Counted from the stretch's first letter, positions 1 through 7,502 are shown. The stretch: DNA of 10,577 bases from Actinophytocola sp045807065 (GCF_045807065.1 NZ_JBJMIE010000431.1:1-10577), one strand, 5' to 3'. Notes: generated from the letters alone by a model not told the origin. Program-made: numbers and translations.

Positions 1-3000
1 GAGAACCTCGAGGTCGAGGCCGCCGATGACGGTGCGCCGGCCAGGGTCGCGGCGTGGCGGCGGGCGCTGCTCGACCTCAGTCTGCGCAACCCGCTGCTCA
101 AGCTGCCCAAGCGGGGCAAGGGGCTCGATCTCCACGTGCCGGCCGGCGCACTCGCGGTGCTCGACGACCTCGTGCACAGCGGCAAGGCGATCAACGTCGT
201 CGCCCAAGACAGCATCAGCGGAGTGCACGAACTGCAGGGCGTACACCGGGCACAGGACCTGCCCGACGAGGTCACCGAGCAGGAGCTCGCCAAGGACCGC
301 CGGATCTACGGCGCGGTCACACAGGCCTCCTACGTGGCGCGGATGCGGGGACTGCAGCGTGACGCCCGCACCCTCGAACAGGAGACGGGCAGCAACTACC
401 TCTACCTCACCCTCGGCTCGCTGGTGCACCCGACGCCGACCGGGGAGGCGCACGCACCGCTGTTCCTGCTCCCCGTCCGCATCGAGGGCGGCGCGGGCAA
501 CCGGCCCTACACGGTCCTGATCGACGGCGCCGAGATCGCCGCGCCGAACCACTGTCTCGTCCAGTGGCTGCGGGTCAAGCACGGCGTGCGGATCGCCGAA
601 CTGGAGAAGCCGATCCTGGACGACGACGGCATCGACATCGACGCCTCGTTCCGCGCGATCAAGAAGACCCTGGTCGGCAACAACCTCAACTACCGGGTGG
701 ACGAGACCGCGAGTCTGCGGCTGCTCCAGTTCTCCACCTTCCAGATGTGGCGGGACCTCACCGAGCACTGGCAGGTCTTCACCCGCAACCCCGTCGTCCG
801 GCACCTCGTGGAGAAGTCCGGGCAGCCGCTGGCGACGCAGGAGATCACGGTCGACGAGAGCGCCATGTTCCTGCCGATCGCCGCGGACGGGTCGCAGATG
901 CGCGCGGTCGAGCTGGCGGCCCGTGGGCGGTCATTCGTACTGGAAGGTCCACCCGGGACCGGCAAGTCACAGACGATCACGAACCTGATCGCTCACGCGA
1001 CCGCGTCCGGTAAGTCGGTGCTGTTCGTCGCCGAGAAGCAGGCGGCGCTCGATGTGGTGAAACGGCGGCTGTCCGACGTCGGTATTGAGCCGTTCTGCCT
1101 GGACCTGCACGGCCGCAAGCAGACTGCCCGGAGCATCCACGCCCAGCTGAAGGCCGCGTACGAGACGCTCGTCGGCGACGACCAACACGCCTGGCAGTCC
1201 CTCGAGGCGGCCTACCGGGCACGCGTCGCCGCGTTGCGGGAGTACCCGGAACGGCTCCATGCCGAGAACGCGGCCGGGTTCTCGGCATGGTCGGCCTACT
1301 CCGCGCTGCTCGCTCAGGAGCCTGGCGACCGGGCGGTCGTACCGGCCACGTTCTTCGCGTTGTCCGCGCAGCAGCGTGCCGAGGTCGCGGAAGCCGCCCG
1401 TGCTCTACCCGCCGCCGCGAACGCCGCCCGACTGCGGCACGACCACCCGTGGCGGATCAGTGGTCGCCGCACGGTGGCCGACCTGCCCGCCCAGGTCCTC
1501 GCCGGGTTGGCGGCGGATCTCGAACGGCTCCGTGGCGAGTTCGAGCGGTACCCAGAACGACTGCGCCACACCATCTCGGAACTGCCGCACCCGTGCCAGG
1601 TGATGGCGGCGGTACCTGCCGCCGGACTCGCGAAGCGGGGCGGGCTGCCCGACCTCGCCGCCACGGTTGCCGCGGAGGATCCCCGTTGGGATGCCGTCGC
1701 CGAGGCCGCACTCCAGCAGGTCCGCGCTCTCCGCGTCGAGCACCGTGATGTCCTGTCGGCCCTGCGTCCGGAGTTCTTCACCGATCCCGCGTTCTACACG
1801 CTCACCGCGCAGGCCGCGGTCGCGAACAAGGGCTTGTTCGGGCGCAAGAAGCGCAGGACCGCGCTCGCCGACGCACTCCGGTCCTTCGTCACCGGTGTCG
1901 TCGACGAGGCCACCGTGCTCGACACGATCTCCGCCGCTGCCGCCGCACAGGACGCCGCACGGCGAGTCGCCGACGTCCTCCATGCCGTCCCCGGTCTCAC
2001 CGTCGCGTCGGACTGGTGGCCCACCGCGCCCGACGCCGCCGACGTGGTCGCGGCGGCTCGGGACGCACTCGTCATCTCGCGCGACCTGCACCGTGCCCGA
2101 CCGGCACTGTGGACCTCGGTGCACCAACTCGGTCACGACGTGCCGGACCTGGACACGTTCGCCCGCTTGTGGGCGGACTGGCTCCGCGTGCTCGCGACGT
2201 CGGACGCGGAGTTCGCGCACTGGTCCGCCAACCGGGGTTGGGTCGCGGCCTGGCGCGCTGACGGCCCCGTCTGGCACGCGGAGGTCACGGCAGGCGGACC
2301 GCGGCCGGTTCAGCGGTGGGGCGCGGTCCTCACCCAGACCGACGTGCTCGCGGCGGCCGGCCTGGACGAGTTCCGCCGCCAAGTCCTCGACGGCTCGCTC
2401 GCCCCTGCCGACATCGAGCAGGCGTTCCACCGGGGTCTCACCACCGCGGCGCTCGACGAGCGACTGCACGCGAACGACCTGGAGTATTTCGACGCGGGCG
2501 CGCACCAGGACGACGTGGCCGACTACCTCCGCCTCGGCGCCAGTGTCCGCGAACAACTGCCGGAGCGCCTGGCCGCCGGCCTCGTGGCCCGCCGGCAGCG
2601 GATCCACCCCCGCTTCCGGGCGGAGGCGGGAGAGCTGGTCCGTCGCCTGAACAGCCGCCGTGACCGGCTGTCCTTCCGCGAGGCGTGCGCGAGCCGGCCC
2701 GAGATCGTCACCGGCCTCACGCCGTGCTTCCTGATGAGCCCGGCGTCGGTGGCGACGTTCCTCGAACCCGGCGCGGTGCACTTCGACATCGTCGTGTTCG
2801 ACGAGGCGTCTCAGATCCGGGTCGCGCAGGCGATCGGCGTGATGGGACGCGCGAGCTCGGTGGTCGTGGTCGGCGACTCCAAGCAGATGCCGCCGACGAG
2901 TGTGATGGAGGCCGCCCACGCCGATGAGGAGGACAACCCTGCCGTGCCTGAGGACCTCGACAGCATCCTCGCCGAATGCGTCGAGTCCGGCCTCCCCCGC

Positions 3001-4071
3001 GAGTCCCTGACCTGGCACTACCGCAGTACGGACGAGTCGCTCATCTCCTTCTCCAACACCCACTACTACGAGGACAAGCTCGCGAGCCTCCCCTCGCCCG
3101 GCGGTGACCGAGACACGGGAGTCTCGTGGCACCGGGTCGAGGGCCACTACGACCGCGGCACCCGCGCCAGTCGTACCAACCAAGTGGAGGCGGAGGCGAT
3201 CGTCGCCGAGATCTCCCGGCTGCTCGCCGACCCGCGGACCGCGAGCCGGTCGATCGGTGTGATCACGTTCAACGTCCAGCAGCGCGACCTCCTGCTGAAC
3301 CTGGTCGAGGAGAGCACCGACCCACGCGTCCAGGCCGCGCTCGCCCGCGACGACGGCGAGGCGCTGTTCGTGAAGAACCTCGAGAATGTCCAGGGTGACG
3401 AGCGGGACGTGACCCTGTTCTCCCTCGCGTTCTCCATCGACCCGAAGACCGGCCAGCTGCCGTTGAACTTCGGGCCGCTGTCGAACCAGGGCGGTGAGCG
3501 GCGGCTCAACGTCGCGGTCACCCGGGCCCGCACCCAGGTGATCCTGTTCAGCTCGTTCGACCCGAAGGACATCGACCTCGCCCGCACCAAGGCACTCGGC
3601 ACCCGCCACCTGCGCGCCTACCTCGAGCAGGCCGCGAACGGTCTCGGCGCCTCCGGTGACCTGATCAGCCGCAAGGACGTGCACAGAGACCGGGTAGCTG
3701 AGGAGCTCGCCTCGGCCCTTCGTGCGCGGGGGCACGAGGTCGCGGTCCGCTTCGGCCTCTCCCACTTCACCGTCGACCTCGCGGTCCGACGCGCGGGTAC
3801 CGCGCGATGGTCGGTGGCGGTCCTGCTCGACGGGCCGACCTGGGCACGGCGACCTACCGTCGCGGACCGCGACGCCGCTCCTCAACTGCTCGAGAAGATC
3901 ATGGGCTGGCCGGCCGTATGCCGGGTCTGGTTGCCTCAGTGGATCAACGACCGGAACGCCGTGCTGGCACACGTAGAGGGACTGCTGGCCGAACCGAGCT
4001 CGGACGTCAGCTCGCCGGAGGGGGTCTCGGCGCGACCGCCACGTGCAACAACTGGTGCGTGGGTCGCTTGA
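1..4071 (+). CDS. DUF4011 / SF1 helicase with C-terminal Vsr-like nuclease domain (Hhe-like defence protein), 5' partial
   Basis: The reading frame is open from base 1, so the true start is upstream; 1356 residues are visible before the TGA at 4069-4071. A methionine at 136 is internal, because the DUF4011 signature WRRALLDLSLRNPLLK (residues 19-34 of the visible part) lies before it. Helicase motifs follow: Walker A GPPGTGKS (316-323), Walker B DEAS (934-937), GDSKQMPPTS (958-967), WHYRS (1005-1009), NVQGDERD (1129-1136) and LNVAVTRAR (1169-1177), the set expected of Upf1-like superfamily 1B helicases. About 610 residues separate motifs I and II, a large insertion common in this family. The C-terminus matches the Vsr/MTES_1575-type endonuclease fold: FTVDLAV (Asp1259), LLDGPTW (Asp1277), DRD (1289-1291), MGW and VWLPQW (to 1314). 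DUF4011-helicase-Vsr proteins were reported as the single-gene anti-phage system Hhe; the assignment here is by architecture. The protein presumably acts on foreign nucleic acid in the cytoplasm. No partner gene lies downstream. Confidence 0.88.
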   Translation, partial: ENLEVEAADDGAPARVAAWRRALLDLSLRNPLLKLPKRGKGLDLHVPAGALAVLDDLVHSGKAINVVAQDSISGVHELQGVHRAQDLPDEVTEQELAKDRRIYGAVTQASYVARMRGLQRDARTLEQETGSNYLYLTLGSLVHPTPTGEAHAPLFLLPVRIEGGAGNRPYTVLIDGAEIAAPNHCLVQWLRVKHGVRIAELEKPILDDDGIDIDASFRAIKKTLVGNNLNYRVDETASLRLLQFSTFQMWRDLTEHWQVFTRNPVVRHLVEKSGQPLATQEITVDESAMFLPIAADGSQMRAVELAARGRSFVLEGPPGTGKSQTITNLIAHATASGKSVLFVAEKQAALDVVKRRLSDVGIEPFCLDLHGRKQTARSIHAQLKAAYETLVGDDQHAWQSLEAAYRARVAALREYPERLHAENAAGFSAWSAYSALLAQEPGDRAVVPATFFALSAQQRAEVAEAARALPAAANAARLRHDHPWRISGRRTVADLPAQVLAGLAADLERLRGEFERYPERLRHTISELPHPCQVMAAVPAAGLAKRGGLPDLAATVAAEDPRWDAVAEAALQQVRALRVEHRDVLSALRPEFFTDPAFYTLTAQAAVANKGLFGRKKRRTALADALRSFVTGVVDEATVLDTISAAAAAQDAARRVADVLHAVPGLTVASDWWPTAPDAADVVAAARDALVISRDLHRARPALWTSVHQLGHDVPDLDTFARLWADWLRVLATSDAEFAHWSANRGWVAAWRADGPVWHAEVTAGGPRPVQRWGAVLTQTDVLAAAGLDEFRRQVLDGSLAPADIEQAFHRGLTTAALDERLHANDLEYFDAGAHQDDVADYLRLGASVREQLPERLAAGLVARRQRIHPRFRAEAGELVRRLNSRRDRLSFREACASRPEIVTGLTPCFLMSPASVATFLEPGAVHFDIVVFDEASQIRVAQAIGVMGRASSVVVVGDSKQMPPTSVMEAAHADEEDNPAVPEDLDSILAECVESGLPRESLTWHYRSTDESLISFSNTHYYEDKLASLPSPGGDRDTGVSWHRVEGHYDRGTRASRTNQVEAEAIVAEISRLLADPRTASRSIGVITFNVQQRDLLLNLVEESTDPRVQAALARDDGEALFVKNLENVQGDERDVTLFSLAFSIDPKTGQLPLNFGPLSNQGGERRLNVAVTRARTQVILFSSFDPKDIDLARTKALGTRHLRAYLEQAANGLGASGDLISRKDVHRDRVAEELASALRARGHEVAVRFGLSHFTVDLAVRRAGTARWSVAVLLDGPTWARRPTVADRDAAPQLLEKIMGWPAVCRVWLPQWINDRNAVLAHVEGLLAEPSSDVSSPEGVSARPPRATTGAWVA

Positions 4072-4108
4072 GGGCGCGATCGAGTCGGAGGGCCCCATCG
4101 AGGTCGTT

Positions 4109-4128
4109 CGGCTGGTGCACAGCCGTTT
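4109..4128 (+). terminator. Candidate weak hairpin terminator of the helicase gene
   Basis: A perfect 6-bp stem CGGCTG (4109-4114) and CAGCCG (4120-4125) encloses a 5-base loop and is followed directly by TTT (4126-4128). It lies 38 bases past the helicase stop in a convergent gap. The T run is very short, so it may only be a partial or bidirectional terminator. An alternative pairing of CTGGTGCAC (4112-4120) with GTGCACCAG (4161-4169) competes with it. Confidence 0.35.
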
Positions 4129-4146
4129 CGGTGTAAGGCCGGGCTC

Positions 4147-4169
4147 GTGACCTCGACGAGGTGCACCAG
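4147..4169. repeat. Inverted repeats in the convergent intergenic gap
   Basis: ACCTCG and CGAGGT (4150-4155 and 4157-4162) form a near-perfect 13-bp palindrome centred on one base. GTGCACCAG (4161-4169) is the exact reverse complement of CTGGTGCAC at 4112-4120, and GACCTCG (4149-4155) is that of CGAGGTC at 4099-4105. The cluster sits between two convergent genes, so RNA 3'-end structures for either strand are the simplest reading; a protein-binding site is also possible. Confidence 0.3.
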
Positions 4170-4182
4170 GTCTATGGGCGGA

Positions 4183-5337
4183 TCACGGGGAACTGATCGC
4201 CTGCACCGGCAGGTGAACGGTGATGTCGAGGCCCCCCTTCTCCCGGGCGGTGGCGGCGATCTCTCCGCCGTGGGCGATCACGATCGCATGCACGATGGAC
4301 AGTCCCAGTCCCGCTCCGGTGTCCGTGTGTAGACGGGCCCCTTCGCCGCGGACGAACGGTTCCAGGAGGCGGTTCGTCGTGTGCGGTGGGATTGGTGGGC
4401 CCGTGTTGGCGATCCGGATGAACGCTCGCCCGTTCGTGGCGCCGGTGGTCACTGCCAAGTGGCCGCCGGCATGGTTGTACCGGACGGCGTTGTCGATCAG
4501 GTTGCTCACCATTCGTTCGAGCAGGACAGGTTCACCCTGGACGGAGGCGGGGCGCAACTCGGTGTGCAGCGTGAGGTCGCCCGCGGCCACGTCGGCAGCC
4601 GTCGCGTCGAGGAGGTGCCTGACGACGTCGGCCACGTCGACCTGATCGTGCCTGCTCACCCCCGCCTGGGTGCGGGCCAGCGCCAGGAGACCGTCCAGCG
4701 TGCGCTGACTGTGCGCCACAGCGGTCCGGATGTCGAGGGTCATCGCCACGAGTTCGGGGTGGGTGGGGTGGCCGTCGAGGGTGACGTCGATCGCCGTGCG
4801 CATGGTGGTCAGCGGGGTGCGGAGTTCGTGCGCGGCATTGGCGGTGAACATCCGTTGGCTGTGCAACACCCTGTCCCGTTCGGCCACGCCATGCTGAATG
4901 CGGTCCAGCATCCCGTTGATGGTGTCGGCCAGGGTCGCGAGTTCGTCCGCCGGCACGGTCACCGGCACCCGCTCCGACAGGTTCTCCGCCGACAGCCGTT
5001 GAGCGGTGGCCGAGATCGTGCGGATCGGTCGCAGTATCCGGCCGGCCACCACCCAGCCCAAGACCGCGGCCAGCAAGGTCACCACCACGAGCGCGACCGC
5101 TGCCTGGGCCAGGAACTCGGACAGGGTGACGTCCTTCAGTTCCTTGGTGAACGCCTGAGGCGGCGGCAACGGCTCGTCCGCGTCGGCGCGTGGGTCGAGG
5201 ATCACCACCGAGAGGCGCCGGCCCAGGTTCTGCCGCATCAGCAGGTAGGTCAAGGCCGTCAGCACCAGGCCGGCGGCCAGCACCAACGCCGTGTAGAGGA
5301 TGGTCAGCCGACCGCGGGCGGTCAGGTGCCGGGGCAC
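4183..5337 (-). CDS. Two-component sensor histidine kinase
   Basis: This encodes a 384-residue membrane kinase that should autophosphorylate and pass phosphate to the response regulator encoded just upstream. The GTG at 5337 is chosen as start: it places a short basic tail before the first membrane segment and overlaps the regulator's stop by 16 bases, which implies translational coupling. A further upstream ATG at 5460 only adds residues that shadow the regulator gene. Order: TM1 about residues 11-33, a short outside loop of about 40 residues, TM2 about 76-98, HAMP about 100-150, H-box AANAAHELRTPLT with phospho-acceptor His170, N-box NLIDNAVRYN (279-288), G1 ANTGPP (310-315), F-box LLEPF (324-328) and G2 TGAGLGLS (340-347). 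G1 has Asn where the textbook motif has Asp, a variant I believe is common in actinobacterial kinases. The tiny outer loop argues against a large ligand-binding sensor. The signal is unknown. Confidence 0.93.
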   Translation of the reverse strand: MPRHLTARGRLTILYTALVLAAGLVLTALTYLLMRQNLGRRLSVVILDPRADADEPLPPPQAFTKELKDVTLSEFLAQAAVALVVVTLLAAVLGWVVAGRILRPIRTISATAQRLSAENLSERVPVTVPADELATLADTINGMLDRIQHGVAERDRVLHSQRMFTANAAHELRTPLTTMRTAIDVTLDGHPTHPELVAMTLDIRTAVAHSQRTLDGLLALARTQAGVSRHDQVDVADVVRHLLDATAADVAAGDLTLHTELRPASVQGEPVLLERMVSNLIDNAVRYNHAGGHLAVTTGATNGRAFIRIANTGPPIPPHTTNRLLEPFVRGEGARLHTDTGAGLGLSIVHAIVIAHGGEIAATAREKGGLDITVHLPVQAISSP

Positions 5338-5990
5338 GGTCCGACCCGGTATCCGGCACCGGTCACGGTGTCGATGAGCGGTGGATCGCCGAGCTTGCGG
5401 CGCAGCGTGCCGACCGTGATCCGGACCGCGTTGGTGAACGGGTCGGCGTGCTCGTCCCACACCTTGTCCAGCAACGTCTCCGCGCTGACGACGTCACCGG
5501 CGGCCGCCAGCAGCTGTTCGAGCACACCGAACTCCTTCGGTGTCAGGTTCAGGAGGCGACCGGCCCGTTCGACGGTGCGGCGGGCGGGGTCGAGCACCAC
5601 GTCGGTGGCGCGGAGCACCGGCGGACGCGCGGGAGTGCTGCGCCGAGCCAGTGCGTGTACCCGGGCGACGAGCTCGGAGAACGCGAACGGTTTGCCGAGG
5701 TAGTCGTCCGCGCCCAGCGTCAGTCCCTCGACGCGGTCCTCGACCGTGCCCGACGCCGTGAGCATGAGGACGCGTGCCTGACCGTGCCCGGCCAGCTCGC
5801 GGCAGACGGTGTCCCCGTGCACCACCGGCAGGTCCCGGTCGAGGACCACCACGTCGTAGGGCGTGACCGTGCACTTGTCGAGGGCGGCGCGTCCGTCGAA
5901 GGCCACGTCGACGGCGAAGCCGTGCTTGCGCAGGCCGGCCGCGACGTACTTGGCCAGCGGTTGCTCATCCTCGACCAGCAGGATCCGCAT
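5322..5990 (-). CDS. OmpR/PhoB-family response regulator
   Basis: A 222-residue DNA-binding regulator, the normal length for this family. The receiver domain spans about residues 1-115 with every key residue present: acidic pair Glu7-Asp8, phospho-acceptor Asp51 (VVLDRDLP), Thr78 (MLTASG) and Lys100 (GKPF). A winged-helix domain follows (about 125-218) with NLTPKEFGVLEQLL, the recognition-helix region TNAVRITVGTLRRKLG and the terminal TVTGAGYRV wing typical of OmpR-type regulators. The ATG at 5990 has only a weak purine stretch (GAGAA) upstream. The gene overlaps the histidine kinase by 16 bases, so the two are almost certainly a cognate pair. The 48-base gap to the glycosylase gene contains an 11-bp-spaced direct repeat that could be an autoregulatory site. 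Regulon and signal cannot be told from the sequence. Confidence 0.95.
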   Translation of the reverse strand: MRILLVEDEQPLAKYVAAGLRKHGFAVDVAFDGRAALDKCTVTPYDVVVLDRDLPVVHGDTVCRELAGHGQARVLMLTASGTVEDRVEGLTLGADDYLGKPFAFSELVARVHALARRSTPARPPVLRATDVVLDPARRTVERAGRLLNLTPKEFGVLEQLLAAAGDVVSAETLLDKVWDEHADPFTNAVRITVGTLRRKLGDPPLIDTVTGAGYRVGPCPGT

Positions 5991-6014
5991 GGCCGCATTC
6001 TCGTGACCAGCACA

Positions 6015-6030
6015 TATGGATCCCGTATGG
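6015..6030 (-). promoter_or_regulatory. Candidate response-regulator binding site (direct repeat, 11-bp period)
   Basis: On the minus strand CCATA occurs twice (6030-6026 and 6019-6015) exactly 11 bases apart, 25-40 bases before the regulator's start. OmpR/PhoB-type regulators classically bind direct repeats spaced by about one helical turn, and autoregulation is frequent. The half-site is only 5 bases, so chance is a real alternative. CATATG next to the proximal copy could also serve as part of a -10 element. Confidence 0.3.
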
Positions 6031-6038
6031 GACAGGCG

Positions 6039-6608
6039 TCACCCCACCGCGTCGCGCAGTTCGCGGAACGCCTCCGCCAACGCCGGCGCCTGGTAGTGCG
6101 CGTTCAACCCGCTCGGGTTGGGCAGTACCCACAGACGCGCACCGGCGATCCGCTCCTCCTGCTCCCCCATCCTCGCTTTCGGACGGTCGAACGCGGTGCG
6201 GTACGCGGAGATGCCGACGACGGCGACAACCGCCGGCGCGTACCGGGACACCAACGCCGTCAGCTTTCGCGCGCCGGCACGCAGTTCGTCACGCGTCAGC
6301 TCGTCGGCGCGGGCCGAGGCACGGGCAACGATGTTCGTCACGCCCAACCCGTAGGTGAGCAGTTCGTCCTGTTCGGAGGGGTGCAGCAGCCGTGGCGTGA
6401 AGCCCGACCGGTGCAGGGCGGGCCAGAACCTGTTGCCAGGCCGGGCGAAGTGGTGCCCGGTCGCCGCGGAGTACAAACCGGGGTTGATGCCGCAGAACAG
6501 CACGGAAAGCCCGGGAGCGACCACGTCCGGGATGGTCTTCACGCGTGCGGCGGCCAGCTCGGCGGCGGTGGGCTTCGGCACGGCAGGCGAGTCTACGTAA
6601 CCGCTCAC
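6039..6608 (-). CDS. mug: G/U mismatch-specific uracil / ethenocytosine DNA glycosylase (Mug/TDG family)
   Basis: A 189-residue base-excision repair enzyme of uracil-DNA glycosylase family 2. These enzymes remove uracil or thymine opposite guanine and exocyclic adducts such as 3,N4-ethenocytosine, leaving an abasic site. Visible evidence: FCGINPGLYSA near residues 38-48, where Asn42 matches the catalytic Asn of E. coli Mug (Asn18) and human TDG (Asn140); GHHFARPGNRFW just after; and the second active-site loop NPSGLN at 164-169. The N-terminal ~28 residues are an extension relative to E. coli Mug (168 residues). The chosen start is GTG at 6608, which overlaps the lysR stop by four bases (GTGA), so translation is probably coupled to lysR. 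No good ribosome-binding site is visible in front of it, which supports coupling. Family assignment is very secure; the physiological substrate is inferred. Confidence 0.95.
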   Translation of the reverse strand: MSGYVDSPAVPKPTAAELAAARVKTIPDVVAPGLSVLFCGINPGLYSAATGHHFARPGNRFWPALHRSGFTPRLLHPSEQDELLTYGLGVTNIVARASARADELTRDELRAGARKLTALVSRYAPAVVAVVGISAYRTAFDRPKARMGEQEERIAGARLWVLPNPSGLNAHYQAPALAEAFRELRDAVG

Positions 6609-7462
6609 CAGTCGGCGGCACGTGTCGTGAGCAGGTCCCTGGCGCGTGCGATGTGCGGTTCGGCGAAGGCGCCGGTGCGAACCGCGAGGTAGAGCGTGTT
6701 GGTGGGCAGTTCGCCACGAATGACCACCTCACGCAGGTCACCCGTCGCGAGCTCGTACTCGCACAGGTACCTCGGCAGGACGGTCACGCCCGCACCGGCC
6801 AGTGTCGCGGCCAGCACGGCCCGCAGATCGGGAACCACCACGACCGCGTTGCCCGGTGGGGGCGTCTTGTACACGGTCTGCCAGTACCGGCGGATGAGCG
6901 GAAGGTCCTCGGCGTAGGCCACCCAGGGCGCGTCGCCGAGCACCCCGGACGTGTCGGGGTAGCACCAGCGGTCCGCCGCGACGACGGTCAGCTCCTCGAC
7001 GTAGAGCGGGGCGGAGACAATGCCGCGGAGGCGGGGACGAACCGTGGAGACCACCAGGTCCAGACCGCCCTTGACCAGCTCGTCCAGCAGGTCGTCCGGC
7101 ATGCCGAAGGTGACGCGCAGCGCGGTGTCCGGCAGCTCCACCAGCGCCGGCACCACCTTCAGGCTCGTGAACTCGGCCGGACCGCCGACGTGGAGCGCGA
7201 CCTTGCCGCCCACGAAGTCACCGACGGCGGCGGCGAGGTCGTCCAGTGGACCGGCGAGTCTGCGGGCGAGGTCCTCGCCCGCCGCGGTGGTGGTGACGCC
7301 GCGGGCGTGCCGGTGGAAGAGCGGCTTCTTGACGGTCTTCTCCAGGGCCTTCAACTGCGCGGTGACGGCAGGCTGCGACAGGCCGAGCAGCTGTGCGGCG
7401 GCCGTGACGGAGCCGGCGCGGTGCACGGCCAGGAAGGTTCTGAGCAGGTCGAGTGAGGTCAT
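6605..7462 (-). CDS. LysR-type transcriptional regulator
   Basis: A 285-residue regulator. The N-terminal winged helix-turn-helix is clear: LDLLRTFLAVHRAGSVTAAA (4-23), the recognition helix region LSQPAVTAQLKALE (28-41) and LFHRHARGV after it. The linker helix runs to about residue 88, and the effector-binding domain starts around VALHVGGPAEF. The usual LG before xxLF is VK here, a small deviation. The ATG at 7462 is chosen because it places the HTH at the standard distance; longer reading upstream runs through the promoter island and the divergent gene. There is no Shine-Dalgarno sequence; a TATTAT box (7478-7473) ends about 10 bases before the ATG, so a leaderless or near-leaderless mRNA is plausible. 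The gene is divergent from the DJ-1 family gene, the classic LysR regulator/target layout, and overlaps mug by 4 bases. The effector is unknown. Confidence 0.93.
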   Translation of the reverse strand: MTSLDLLRTFLAVHRAGSVTAAAQLLGLSQPAVTAQLKALEKTVKKPLFHRHARGVTTTAAGEDLARRLAGPLDDLAAAVGDFVGGKVALHVGGPAEFTSLKVVPALVELPDTALRVTFGMPDDLLDELVKGGLDLVVSTVRPRLRGIVSAPLYVEELTVVAADRWCYPDTSGVLGDAPWVAYAEDLPLIRRYWQTVYKTPPPGNAVVVVPDLRAVLAATLAGAGVTVLPRYLCEYELATGDLREVVIRGELPTNTLYLAVRTGAFAEPHIARARDLLTTRAADW

Positions 7463-7502
7463 CAGATTTCTGATAATAAACCAAGCGACTTCTATTGGAT
7501 TT
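7461..7502. promoter_or_regulatory. Divergent lysR / DJ-1-family promoter-operator island
   Basis: This is a conspicuously AT-rich stretch in a very GC-rich window, between two divergent genes. It holds a dyad ATCAGA-N2-TCTGAT (7461-7474) that overlaps the lysR start codon and contains a T-N10-A pattern close to the LysR T-N11-A box. A second dyad CCAA-N10-TTGG lies at 7481-7498. A possible plus-strand promoter is TTCTGA (7468-7473), 17 bases, then TCTATT (7491-7496). A possible minus-strand -10 is TATTAT (7478-7473) with no clear -35. The two dyads would fit a LysR recognition site plus a second site near the target promoter. The dyads are seen in the sequence; their role is inferred. Confidence 0.5.

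Noticed and set aside
1405..4098. 897-codon open frame on the minus strand, antisense to the helicase gene
   Set aside because: Its translation is low-complexity, Arg/Gly/Val/Asp-rich, and shows no domain, while the plus strand carries all helicase motifs. Long antisense frames are expected from extreme third-position GC bias.
5338..5460. Longer start for the histidine kinase at the ATG ending at 5460
   Set aside because: The 41 extra residues are read inside the response-regulator coding sequence and are Arg/His-rich; the GTG at 5337 gives a standard N-terminus and a typical short overlap.
4381..5703. 440-codon plus-strand frame opposite the histidine kinase
   Set aside because: It is a shadow of the kinase gene: His/Gly/Arg/Val-rich translation with no motif, and it crosses the boundary between two real genes.
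5190..6692. 500-codon plus-strand frame across the regulator and mug genes
   Set aside because: It is antisense to two genes with complete active-site motifs, and its product is a compositional shadow without recognisable domains.
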